Assembly: GCF_000411455.1 (NCBI RefSeq)
Contig: NZ_KE150457.1
Location: 1,886,023-1,950,022 of the forward strand
Reading direction: 5' to 3'
DNA: 64,000 bases
Source: Microbacterium sp. oral taxon 186 str. F0373
Lineage (GTDB): Bacteria; Actinomycetota; Actinomycetes; Actinomycetales; Microbacteriaceae
Notes under the pieces: generated by a model
What the model was told of the DNA's origin: nothing
The model's input: the letters and a program-made list of their open reading frames with translations, nothing else
Databases searched by the model: none
Shown: positions 1 through 7,306 of the stretch, piece after piece
Numbering within the stretch: the stretch's first letter is position 1
How the letters are laid out: each line of letters begins with the position of its first letter
Program-made: the position numbers and the translations under genes

Positions 1-1060
1 CGGAGTCGGTGCGGCGGCGGATCTCCCTGTTCAACCGCTCGTTGGGGTTATTGGACCAGATCTGCTGCCAGAGCCCGTCGGGGAACCCCGTGAACGCGAG
101 GATGTCCGCGCGGGCGTTGTCGAGGTGCTCGAACGCGTCGGGGAGCTTCTCCTCGACGTAGTCCAGGAGCCTGTCGAACTGCGCGTTGACGGCGTCGGCG
201 TCGGGTTGGTCGTAGACGGAGTGCAGCATCGCCTTAACGGCCGGCCACATGCTCTTCGGGCAGACACTCATCAGGTTCGCTGCGTAGTGGGTTCTGCAGC
301 GTTGCCAGACCGCGCCGGGCAGGTTCGCCGCGATCGCGTCCACGAGCCCGGCATGGGCGTCGCTGGTGACGAGGCGGACCCCGCCGAGACCGCGGGCGAC
401 CAGGTCAGCGAAGAACGAGTTCCAGGCGGCCCCCGTCTCGCTGGTCGCGACCCGGAGGCCGAGGACTTCCCGGTGCCCGTCGCCGTTGACGCCGGTCGCG
501 ACGAGCACGACCGCGTTGATCACCCGCCCGCCCTCACGGACCTTCATCGTGAGGGCGTCGGCGGCGACGAACGTGAACGGCCCCGCGTCACCCAGGGGGC
601 GGTGCCGGAACTGGTCGACGTGCTCGTCGAGGTCTGCGGCCATCCGTGAGACCTGAGACTTCGACAAGCTATGGATCCCGAGGGTCTTCACGAGCTTGTC
701 CATCCGGCGGGTCGAGACGCCGGCGAGATAGCAATCCGCGACGACGGTGATCAGCGCGGTCTCGGCCCGCTTGCGGCGCTCAAGCAGCCATTCCGGGAAG
801 TACGTGCCCTGGCGGAGCTTCGGGATCGCTACGTCGATCGTCCCGACACGGGTGTCGAGGTCGCGGTGCCGGTAACCGTTGCGTTGCGCGGTCCGGTCGG
901 GACTGGGCTTTCCCCATTCCGCGCCCACGACGGCATCCGCGTCAGCGGAGAGGAGCGCGTTGATCGTGGTCTGCAGCAGGCTGCGCATCAGATCCGGCGA
1001 CGCGTCGGTCAAGGCTTCAGCGAGCACGCTCGCAGGGTCGACAATATGAAGTGCGGTCAT
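1..1060 (-). CDS. IS256-family (mutator type) transposase, cut by the window edge
   Basis: DDE transposase that moves its own insertion sequence. The ATG is at 1060 and the frame stays open for 353 codons to the left edge, so the last part is outside the window (the family is usually about 400 residues). The catalytic triad is visible: Asp168 in VAADALTMKVRE, Asp234 in VTSDAHAGL and Glu341 in NNPNERLNREIRRR, the characteristic IS256 arrangement. The region from about 140 to 350 also carries the family CRTHYAANLM segment. The gene looks intact as far as it can be seen. It sits inside an IS481-type element, so it is the younger insertion. No host function is implied. Confidence 0.93.
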   Translation of the reverse strand, partial: MTALHIVDPASVLAEALTDASPDLMRSLLQTTINALLSADADAVVGAEWGKPSPDRTAQRNGYRHRDLDTRVGTIDVAIPKLRQGTYFPEWLLERRKRAETALITVVADCYLAGVSTRRMDKLVKTLGIHSLSKSQVSRMAADLDEHVDQFRHRPLGDAGPFTFVAADALTMKVREGGRVINAVVLVATGVNGDGHREVLGLRVATSETGAAWNSFFADLVARGLGGVRLVTSDAHAGLVDAIAANLPGAVWQRCRTHYAANLMSVCPKSMWPAVKAMLHSVYDQPDADAVNAQFDRLLDYVEEKLPDAFEHLDNARADILAFTGFPDGLWQQIWSNNPNERLNREIRRRTDS

Positions 1061-1180
1061 CGTGATGATGCCTTTCGAGTGGGATGTGAGAGTTTCCTCG
1101 AAGGATCACACGGTGACCGCGCCTACGTCGTGAACGACGAGCCGGCCACCGTGGGCTACACCACCTTAAGGGGCACTACT
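1..1180 (-). mobile_element. IS256-family insertion sequence, left part outside window
   Basis: The element contains the transposase ending at 1060 plus about 120 bases of leader. Its outer end is placed near 1180 because the IS481-type reading frame is normal up to about 1182 and then stops at once in unrelated sequence starting GTAGTGCCCC (complement strand). The exact terminal base cannot be fixed from one end. The target duplication cannot be checked because the other end is outside the window. Confidence 0.75.
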
Positions 1181-1553
1181 CCAGCCGCTTCTTCCACCGC
1201 AGATGCACGACCCTGCGCACCAGCATCCGCGGTGTCTTGTTCGGGCTCGAGTGCGGACGAGATGAACGATCCAGCATGCCCACCTCGCCCATCTCGACAT
1301 AGCGGCGCGCCCACCGTTGCGCAGTGCGCCACGACACCCGGAAGTAGCTGGCGGCCGCAGCGACGGACCAGCCGTCATCGACGACCTGTCGGGCGAGCCG
1401 AAGCCGTTGGCGAGGAGTCAGAGCAGCGTTAGCGTGGGACACGAGGACCTCCTAGGTCATCGAGTGCGGGAACTAGACAGCTCCACTCTCGACCGGGAGG
1501 TCCTCACCCGTCTATCGCGTCACACCTCAACTAACCTCCCTGGGCAGTACAGC
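1181..1553 (-). mobile_element. Remnant of an IS481-type element (one end)
   Basis: This is the transposase-proximal end of an IS481-type element. The likely terminal inverted repeat is CTGTACTGCCCAGGGAGGTT on the complement strand, starting near 1553 and running inward. The other end, with the rest of the transposase, lies beyond the IS256 insertion and outside the window. The outer end abuts a fragment of an unrelated gene. Confidence 0.6.
1182..1442 (-). pseudogene. N-terminal fragment of an IS481-family transposase
   Basis: Eighty-six codons from GTG 1442 encode the helix-turn-helix N-terminus typical of IS481 transposases: a leucine/arginine-rich first helix, then FRVSWRTAQRWARRY, then a DRSSRPHSSPNKTP linker and VVHLRWKKRL. 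In intact members the integrase core follows this last motif. Here the frame meets a stop two codons later, in IS256 sequence. The catalytic domain is therefore missing and the gene is dead. It could have been the original transposase of the element whose outer end is near 1553. Confidence 0.85.
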
Positions 1554-1555
1554 TA

Positions 1556-1734
1556 GATGAGGGCGCATCGCCGGCCCCCGAGGGCGAATGGGAGCTGTTG
1601 CGGGTGTACGGGCTGATGGCGGAGCGGCGGGGAGAAGGGTACAAGCACCCATCCTTACTGACCCCCGAGAGATCCGGTCGATGCTGCGCGCCCGTATGCG
1701 GATGGGGCTCGTGCGTCGCGATCGGTTGGCGTAG
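1556..1734 (+). pseudogene. Fragment of an unrecognised gene, cut by the IS and frameshifted
   Basis: Starting right at the IS481 end, an open frame without a start reads GEWELLRVYGLMAERRGEG, then YKHPSLLTPE. One base out of frame it continues as EIRSMLRARMRMGLVRRDRL and stops at 1732-1734. Restoring one G near 1671 would give a continuous LLTPEEIRSM peptide. I infer the 3' end of a gene destroyed first by the IS insertion and then by a one-base deletion. I do not recognise the family. The peptide is basic at its end, and the call rests only on protein-like composition across both frames. Confidence 0.4.
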
Positions 1735-1810
1735 CGTCGCGATCTGTCGGCCTCAGTGCACGAAGACGCTCCTTCAACGGTCGGCGCCCGTATGTGGATC
1801 GCTTCGTGCT

Positions 1811-2413
1811 TTAGGCGCCGAGACTCGCGTCTGTCTTCTCTTCGGTCCGATCGCCAAATGAGACGCCGTGAATATCGACGTTTGCCGTGCCATAACGCAG
1901 CTGGACCTTTGCCGCGTCTTTCAACGTCCCCTTGCTCAGGTTTCGAACCCACGCGCGTCCGTTGCCGTCGACAAATGTCAGGAGGACATCGTTCATGTGG
2001 TCGGCCATACTCCCCTTGATGCGGGTGCTGAAGCGCAGCGTCGCTCCTGGAGGCATTTGTTCGTAGTCGTCCTCGCGGACGTCGTTATGCGTCAGGAGCT
2101 CAAGCGACCGGTCGTAAAGACCAGCAACGTACGTGCGAACCGCCACTGCATAGGCAGGTTTGCTCCCAGCGTTGTAGATGGTCGCGTTCAGTTCGAAGAA
2201 GTCCGCCTCCGAGGTGCCATTTGCGGGCCAGGCGCCATTGACCGCCTCAGCCAGCTCTCGCCTTCTGGCTCGGCGGTCAGTCAGAAGAATCCCAAGCGCG
2301 ACGAGTAGTGCGCCGACCGCGCCGACTGCAGCGAACCAATCTGGAACGGTTCCCCAAGCTTGCGAATCCCACCAGGCGGACCACCCCGCCCATATGCGTC
2401 CCCACCAGTCCAT
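1811..2413 (-). CDS. Membrane-anchored protein of unknown function
   Basis: A 200-residue protein with a tryptophan-rich N-terminus (MDWWGRIWAGWSAWWDS) and one clear membrane segment at about residues 28-46 (AVGAVGALLVALGILL). A basic stop-transfer stretch follows, then a soluble C-terminal part of about 150 residues rich in alternating hydrophobic residues, probably a beta-sandwich. No family is recognised. It lies 100 bases downstream of the DUF4041/GIY-YIG gene on the same strand, so the two may be co-transcribed. Base composition is lower in GC than the chromosome to the right (about 58 % in lines counted), which supports acquisition by transfer. A role beside the nuclease-like neighbour, for example in phage defence, is only a guess. 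Confidence 0.7.
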   Translation of the reverse strand: MDWWGRIWAGWSAWWDSQAWGTVPDWFAAVGAVGALLVALGILLTDRRARRRELAEAVNGAWPANGTSEADFFELNATIYNAGSKPAYAVAVRTYVAGLYDRSLELLTHNDVREDDYEQMPPGATLRFSTRIKGSMADHMNDVLLTFVDGNGRAWVRNLSKGTLKDAAKVQLRYGTANVDIHGVSFGDRTEEKTDASLGA

Positions 2414-2512
2414 TGCCAGAGACTACCGTCCAAGGACGAGTCGCCGTCTTCACCTGTCCGGCCCAACACCTCTCCGTCGCTTGGAGTGCCCGCATAGGGA
2501 TCGGGCGGCGAT

Positions 2513-3913
2513 CTAGGCGCGCGGAGCCATGGAGCTCCGATACTCAGCCGCGGCGGGTTCCAACGCGAACTCCAGTACCTCGACGTTGTGCTCCCTGAGC
2601 GCGCTGAGGACCTGTTCCGGGGTTGCTCTGAAGTACTCGCGCCTCAGGTTCACCTTGTTGAGTCGCTGATCAGCGAACTCCTTATGGAGCATCGCTTCGA
2701 TCGCGACGGCGTCGTATGCGAAGAAGAGGGCATGCACGTCGAATCGGAACGGAACCGATGCATCCCCGAGTTCGTTCACTCGGTCCATTGGATCGAGTCG
2801 TCGCGTGAGTCCGATCTTCACTACGTCCGGTCCGAAGGCGCCAATGTTGCTGATCACATAGACGTATCCCGCGCGGATGTTAGCTGCGCGGTAGTCGACA
2901 TTCTCAACTGCGTGCTCGACATCGCCGAGCTTCGCCCGGAGTCGCTCGGCGCCCTCGAGGTCGCCGTTTGCCTCAAGAGCGGCAAGGGCGTTCAGGTAGT
3001 GCGTGCGTTCCTTCTGGAGACGTTCTTTCTCGCGCGCGAGTTCTTGCTCTGCCTTCTTCTGCTCTCGCAGCTCATCGCGTCGAGCGCGTTCCATTTCCTT
3101 CTCCACTTGCAGGGACTGCAGGTGCCGGCTCGCGAGTTCCAGCTCCTTCAACCGCAGCCGGTGGTAGCCCGACGTGATGCGTAGATCAATCATTGTCCCC
3201 AGCCGCTCCACTTGGGTGGACACCGTTGTAAGGCGCTTCTGCGCGGCGTCAAGGTTTGCTGCGCGCACAGTCTTGATGCAGTTCTCCGCTTCCGCGTTGT
3301 ACGCGCGGAGCAGCAGCTTGGACATGTCGTTGACGAACTTCCGGCCCTTAGCTGCGCTGTTGTTGAAGGTGAAGTTCGATGTCGCGACGGTCGCGTCGCC
3401 GGCCCGCACAAGTCGCTTGATCTCGGACCGCACCGATTCGAGTTCGGTCGCGAGCGCGACTGAGGATTCAGCTGGGTTCTCGAAGTCGAACAGGCCGTAC
3501 TCTTGCAGGTTCGCGATATCGCGAAGATTGACGATGTCGTCTCGGACCTGTGACCTTTCTTCCTCGGACGCACGTGCTTCAGCCTGGACCCGTGCAAGCT
3601 CCTGCTCGGCGGCGGCGATCTGGTCGTGAAGGCCTCGTTTGATCGCGTCGAGATGGCTGACGTCGTTGAGGCCATACTGCGATATGAGCGCTTCGAGGCG
3701 CTCGTTCTCTGTCATCATAGACTCGGCTTGTTTCTTCGCCCCGAAGAACGAGACCTTGCGAGGCTTTGTGTCAGCTTTCACCGAGGCGCGCTGCACTGGT
3801 GGCGTCGTCGCCGGGACTGTGCCCTGATTGGCCGTGGACTCGCGAGCGCTTCGACGAGATGCGGGCGCATCGTTGACAGCGGGTTCGGTCGCAGCCGGCG
3901 CTGCCGTCGGCAT
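2513..3913 (-). CDS. DUF4041 / T5orf172 (GIY-YIG-like) coiled-coil protein, 5' end broken
   Basis: A 466-codon frame from ATG 3913. Residues about 60-330 are a long, charged coiled coil of the DUF4041 type (ESMMTENERLEALISQYGL, then Glu/Arg/Lys-rich heptads). Residues about 345-440 form a T5orf172/MUG113 domain of the GIY-YIG fold: AGYVYVISN, then VVKIGLTRR, then a conserved HKEFADQRLNKVNLRREYF end. Proteins of this build are common in phages and accessory islands; their biochemical role is poorly known and nuclease activity is suggested by the fold only. The natural start is probably 4042, but an in-frame TAA at 3986-3988 separates it. Translation could restart at 3913, where I see no good ribosome-binding site. 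GC is low compared with the chromosome. Confidence 0.8.
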   Translation of the reverse strand: MPTAAPAATEPAVNDAPASRRSARESTANQGTVPATTPPVQRASVKADTKPRKVSFFGAKKQAESMMTENERLEALISQYGLNDVSHLDAIKRGLHDQIAAAEQELARVQAEARASEEERSQVRDDIVNLRDIANLQEYGLFDFENPAESSVALATELESVRSEIKRLVRAGDATVATSNFTFNNSAAKGRKFVNDMSKLLLRAYNAEAENCIKTVRAANLDAAQKRLTTVSTQVERLGTMIDLRITSGYHRLRLKELELASRHLQSLQVEKEMERARRDELREQKKAEQELAREKERLQKERTHYLNALAALEANGDLEGAERLRAKLGDVEHAVENVDYRAANIRAGYVYVISNIGAFGPDVVKIGLTRRLDPMDRVNELGDASVPFRFDVHALFFAYDAVAIEAMLHKEFADQRLNKVNLRREYFRATPEQVLSALREHNVEVLEFALEPAAAEYRSSMAPRA

Positions 3914-4042
3914 GCGGTCGGTGCTCTGAGAACCGGCACTGAAAACGTGCTCCGTCCACTCGGCACCGTTCCAATAGCGTCGCTCTTATCGGCCTGTGGG
4001 ATCCGGGAACCAGTCCGCCGCGATCTCAGTAGTGTTGCTCAT
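3914..4042 (-). pseudogene. DUF2510 N-terminal domain of the DUF4041 gene, split by an in-frame stop
   Basis: From ATG 4042, preceded by GGGGAG, the frame reads MSNTTEIAADWFPDPTGR, then TAA at 3988-3986. Without any frame change it continues ERRYWNGAEWTEHVFSAGS into the downstream DUF4041 frame. Together these make a textbook DUF2510 motif (WFPDPTGR-x-ERRYWNG-x-WTEHV), so the stop replaces a single residue and is a nonsense mutation, possibly from CAA. Either the long protein is lost or a shortened form is made from 3913. Confidence 0.75.
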
Positions 4043-4311
4043 CTGCTCCCCATCATTGGATGCAATCGTCGTCGATTGGCGCCGAGACCCCACTGCTGGC
4101 GTCAACACTGAACCTATCAACGCGAACCGGCGCGGCTTGCTTTCAGCCCATGGGTATGGCGAAGGTGGACGCCTTCCGGAGGTGGCCGCAGTGCAGGCGC
4201 AGGTCCCGTTTTTGGAACGATGCTCGCATGAGGATCGGTCAATGAACGGCACATACGATGGCGAACTGACGCCGCACGCGTCGGGTGAGTCAGAACGGCG
4301 AACCCCCGCCA
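4043..4311. other. Intergenic stretch, no gene recognised
   Basis: About 270 bases between the DUF2510 start and the IS3 left end. It must hold the promoter of the DUF4041 unit. I see no convincing reading frame, RNA gene or repeat; the short frames present look non-coding. Confidence 0.5.
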
Positions 4312-4354
4312 TGGGTCTGCCCCGAGTCTTGTTGACAGTCGGGGGTTGGGGTGA

Positions 4355-5236
4355 TCAGGCCGCTTCTGCGTCTGTGTAGATCATCTCAAACTCGATGGGG
4401 GTGAGTTTGCCGAGGCCGCGCTGACGGCGTCGGCGGTTGTACTTCGTCTCGATCCAGGTGACCATCGCGAGGCGAAGATCGGCGCGGGTGTCCCACCGAG
4501 TCGTGTTGAGCACGTTCTTCTGGAGCAGGCTGAAGAAGCTCTCCATGCTTGCGTTGTCTCCGGCCCCGTAAGACCTGCCCATGGAGCCGACGAGGCCGTT
4601 GTTGCGGAGCAGGTTCTGGGTGCGTTTCGCGCGGAACTGACCGCCCCGGTCGGAGTGGCAGATCGTGCCGTCAGGTGAGCGCAACGCGATCGCGTTGCGC
4701 ATCGCCGCACGTGCCAGGGAGGACTTCATGCGGGTGTCGATGGAGTAGCCGACGATCTTGTTCGACCAGACGTCCTTGATCGCGCAGATGTAGAGCTTGC
4801 CCTCCCTCGTCGGGTGCTCCGAGATGTCCCAGAGCCACACCTTGTTCGGCCCGTTGGCGACGAACTCGTGCCGGACCACGCCGTGCACGTCGACGACCGC
4901 GAGGAGATCGTCGTGCGGCGCCGGCCCGGTACTGCCGGGCTTGCTGCGCTTGCGATGGTGCGATGCGTGAATCCCGGCGATCCGGCAGAGTCGGTGCACC
5001 CGGTTCTCGCTCGCGATGATGCCGTGCTCGGTGTCGAGCTCGTCGGTGAGGAACCTGTACCCGAGGGTGAGGTCATCCGCATGCAGGTCGTAGAGCACGT
5101 CAATGAGGTGCGCGTCGTCCCAGTCCCGCTGAGAGACCGGGGCCTTGAGCCACTGGTAGTACCCCTGCCTGGACAGACCCAGGACCCGCAACGCCACCGC
5201 GACCGGCACCCGCACGGGAGCGCCGGCCGCAGCCAT
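4355..5236 (-). CDS. IS3-family transposase OrfB (catalytic subunit)
   Basis: The integrase-like catalytic part of the IS3 transposase, 293 residues from the first in-frame ATG at 5236. The DDE residues are in VWLWDISEHPT, ICHSDRGGQF and DNASMESFFSLLQKNVL; an HTH_21-type segment (GLSRQGYYQWLK) is near the start. In this family OrfB is normally made as a fusion with OrfA by -1 frameshifting. The OrfB frame is open upstream to the OrfA stop, reading KIVFPLVHEMAAAG, which fits that mechanism. The gene has no defect that I can see, so the element may still be active. Confidence 0.93.
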   Translation of the reverse strand: MAAAGAPVRVPVAVALRVLGLSRQGYYQWLKAPVSQRDWDDAHLIDVLYDLHADDLTLGYRFLTDELDTEHGIIASENRVHRLCRIAGIHASHHRKRSKPGSTGPAPHDDLLAVVDVHGVVRHEFVANGPNKVWLWDISEHPTREGKLYICAIKDVWSNKIVGYSIDTRMKSSLARAAMRNAIALRSPDGTICHSDRGGQFRAKRTQNLLRNNGLVGSMGRSYGAGDNASMESFFSLLQKNVLNTTRWDTRADLRLAMVTWIETKYNRRRRQRGLGKLTPIEFEMIYTDAEAA

Positions 5237-5256
5237 CTCGTGGACGAGCGGGAAGA

Positions 5257-5544
5257 CTATTTTCCCGGCAGGTTCGCCTGCGACAGATACGCCGCGGCCC
5301 GCCGCAGCACCTCGTTCTCCTGCTCCAGCAACCGGATCCGCTTGTTCGCCTCACGCAACTGCTTGCGCTCATCGTCGGTCAGCCCGGACCGTTTGCCGTC
5401 CTCCACGTCGGCCTGCTTCAACCAGTTGCTCAGCGAGCCTTCGGAGATACCGAAGTCCTTCGCGATCTGCGCCAACGGCGCTTGACCCTTCCGGGCCACA
5501 GCCACGACATCATCGCGGAACTCTCGGGGATAGGGCTTTGCCAC
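5257..5544 (-). CDS. IS3-family transposase OrfA (helix-turn-helix, leucine zipper)
   Basis: A 95-residue protein from GTG 5544 (MAKPYPREFRDDVV), with GGAAGGA upstream as ribosome-binding site. It has an HTH motif at about residues 15-45 (PLAQIAKDFGISEGSLSNWL) and a C-terminal leucine zipper (LREANKRIRLLEQENEVLRR) used to multimerise and bind the element ends. The frame ends GGA AAA TAG at 5265-5257. The AAAA run just before the stop is the likely slippery site where ribosomes move back one base into the OrfB frame. Confidence 0.92.
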   Translation of the reverse strand: MAKPYPREFRDDVVAVARKGQAPLAQIAKDFGISEGSLSNWLKQADVEDGKRSGLTDDERKQLREANKRIRLLEQENEVLRRAAAYLSQANLPGK

Positions 5545-5737
5545 AGGAACATCCTTCCAGCGAGGACGAATCCTCACAGTTCAGATGTCAACCAAACTCG
5601 GGGCAGACCCCATAGATGTCTCCGCCGCGACCGCTTTGCCCTGCTCGCTCTGCGCTTCCTCCTGTGCCAGGCGGCTCGCGTCGCCGCGACGACGTGGGTG
5701 GCCCAGACCGCACCACCCTGCACCGGCCGTCCGGGGC

Positions 5738-5743
5738 TAGGTT
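5738..5743 (+). promoter_or_regulatory. -10 box of a leaderless promoter for the DyP peroxidase
   Basis: TAGGTT ends seven bases before GTG 5751, the spacing expected if the mRNA starts at the start codon itself. No clear -35 box is seen. Confidence 0.6.
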
Positions 5744-5750
5744 CGGTCTC

Positions 5751-6731
5751 GTGAGTGATAACCGCCGCGTGCCCATTTCGCCTCAGAGTGTCGATGCTCC
5801 GCTGACGACGTCGGCGGTCTTCCTGGTCGTGACCGTGGGCGACGACGCCGACGCGATCGCCACCGCGCGCTCCGTCCTGGCCGACCTCTCGGGACTGCTC
5901 AAGACCGTCGGCATCCGCGATCTCGACGCCGCCCTCGCATGCACGGTCGGCATCGGCGCGCGCGTCTGGCCGGCGCTCACCGGGCGCCCGATGCCGGCGG
6001 AGCTCCACCCCTTCCGGCCCATCGAGGGTGCGGTGCATCGTGCTCCGAGCACCCCGGGTGACCTGCTCTTCCACATTCGCGCGAACCGCCGCGACCTGTG
6101 CTTCGAGTTCGAGAGGCTGCTGCTCGACGCGCTGGGCTCGAGCGCTGCCGTCGTCGACGAGACCGAGGGCTTCCGCTACTTCGACATCCGCGACCTTCTC
6201 GGTTTCATCGACGGCACGGCCAACCCGGTGGGCCCCGACCTGCCCGAGTCCACTCTCGTCGGCGACGAGGACCCCGCCGGACGTGGCGGAAGCTACGTCG
6301 TCGTGCAGAAGTACGTGCACCCGCTCGACCGGTGGAACGCGCTTTCCGCCGAACAGCAGGAAGCCGTCATCGGGCGACGCAAGTTCGACGGCGTCGAACT
6401 GGACGACGCGGAGTCGGGCCAGAAGGCGCACAAGACCCTCGCGACCATCGTCGACGACGACGGCGTCGAACACGACATCCTCCGCGACAACATGCCGTTC
6501 GGCAGCCCCGCTACCCAGTTCGGCACCTACTTCATCGGATACTCGCGCCGACTCTGGGTGATCGAGAAGATGCTGGAGCGGATGTTCATCGGCGACCCGC
6601 CGGGACTCCACGATCGGCTGCTCGACTTCTCCACTCCGCTCACCGGCTCCACGTTCTTCGTACCGTCGGCCGACGTCCTCGACGGCCTGGGGACTCCGCC
6701 TAGCCTCGCTCGGAACGCCGCGGCTCAGTGA
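5751..6731 (+). CDS. DyP-type haem peroxidase (class B-like)
   Basis: Dye-decolorising peroxidase that uses haem and hydrogen peroxide to oxidise bulky substrates. Key residues align with those known for Rhodococcus DypB (Asp153, His226, Arg244, Asn246): Asp154 in LGFIDGTANP, proximal His227 in QKAHKTLATI, and Arg245 and Asn247 in ILRDNMPFG. The C-terminal FGTYFIGYSR and LDFSTPLTGSTFFVPS blocks are also typical. GTG 5751 was chosen because TAGGTT lies seven bases upstream; an earlier in-frame start at 5616 would add a low-complexity tail. No signal peptide is seen; many relatives are loaded into encapsulins through a C-terminal tag, but none is obvious here. The IS3 end is 140 bases upstream. 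The 3' end overlaps the convergent ATPase gene by 32 bases. Confidence 0.93.
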   Translation: MSDNRRVPISPQSVDAPLTTSAVFLVVTVGDDADAIATARSVLADLSGLLKTVGIRDLDAALACTVGIGARVWPALTGRPMPAELHPFRPIEGAVHRAPSTPGDLLFHIRANRRDLCFEFERLLLDALGSSAAVVDETEGFRYFDIRDLLGFIDGTANPVGPDLPESTLVGDEDPAGRGGSYVVVQKYVHPLDRWNALSAEQQEAVIGRRKFDGVELDDAESGQKAHKTLATIVDDDGVEHDILRDNMPFGSPATQFGTYFIGYSRRLWVIEKMLERMFIGDPPGLHDRLLDFSTPLTGSTFFVPSADVLDGLGTPPSLARNAAAQ

Positions 6732-7263
6732 TCAGTGTCTCGATCGTGGCGAGGCGCTCTGCGGGCGATCCCGTGATCTCCGTCACCGTCAGCCCCGCCG
6801 GGATGACGTCAGAGTCGTCCAGAAGGTCCAGCAGCACGTCGTTCATGGTCTCGCGCAGCGCGGCATCCTCGTCGCCGTTGACGTGGATCGGATGAGCGGC
6901 CGTCAGCGGGAGCACAACGAGGTGATCGACCGTCGCCAGTGCTGTTCGCGTGCGGTCAGCCGCGCTTGAGAGCGTCGAGCGGTCGAGCGCCGTGCGCCCG
7001 AGCTCATCGAGTGCCAGCAGATACGCCAAGAAGTCGAGCGGGCCGCGCTCGGCGATGAGGTTCTCACCCGAATGGATGTCGATCAGCCGGCCAGCTGCGA
7101 GTCGCAGCTGCGAGGCGAACATCGCCGCGGCCGGCCGATCGTCCGACTCGTCGATGAGCTCGAACGGGTCGGCGAACACGGCGTACTCCGGATGCCGCCG
7201 CGCAAAGTCGGCGATGAGCGTGCTCTTGCCGCTGCCATGGGTTCCCGAAACGACGATCCGCAC
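6700..7263 (-). CDS. AAA-type P-loop ATPase/kinase-like protein
   Basis: A 187-residue nucleotide-binding protein. The Walker A motif is GTHGSGKST at residues 7-15, and the Walker B-like strand is HLVVLPLT at about residue 113; the size and the RGPLDFLAYLLAL helix match small AAA_28-type ATP-binding proteins, some of which act as nucleotide or cofactor kinases. The substrate cannot be told. The start is GTG 7263, with TAGTGT six bases upstream as a leaderless -10 box. It converges on the peroxidase gene with a short 3' overlap. Confidence 0.8.
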   Translation of the reverse strand: MRIVVSGTHGSGKSTLIADFARRHPEYAVFADPFELIDESDDRPAAAMFASQLRLAAGRLIDIHSGENLIAERGPLDFLAYLLALDELGRTALDRSTLSSAADRTRTALATVDHLVVLPLTAAHPIHVNGDEDAALRETMNDVLLDLLDDSDVIPAGLTVTEITGSPAERLATIETLITEPRRSERG

Positions 7264-7269
7264 GTGCTG

Positions 7270-7275
7270 ACACTA
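7270..7275 (-). promoter_or_regulatory. -10 box of a leaderless promoter for the P-loop ATPase gene
   Basis: On the complement strand TAGTGT is followed by six bases and then GTG 7263. Confidence 0.55.
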
Positions 7276-7306
7276 CGCGACCGGTTCAGGCCGCCGGGCC
7301 GGCGCC

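Larger units (their letters stand above)
4312..5611 (-). mobile_element. Complete IS3-family insertion sequence, about 1.3 kb
   Basis: Two overlapping transposase frames are bounded by imperfect terminal inverted repeats. The left end is TGGGTCTGCCCCGAGTCTTG (from 4312) and the right end, read on the complement strand from 5611, is GGGGTCTGCCCCGAGTTTGG; both continue with TTGACA-like sequence. The bases just outside (CCA on the left, ATA on the right) do not match, so I see no target duplication. This suggests that the element has recombined with another copy or that a flank has changed since insertion. Confidence 0.9.

Noticed and set aside
1527..1952. A 141-codon minus-strand frame between the IS481 end and the membrane protein
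   Set aside because: Arg/Ser-rich, no motif, and it conflicts with the better-supported fragment on the plus strand and with the end of the membrane protein gene.
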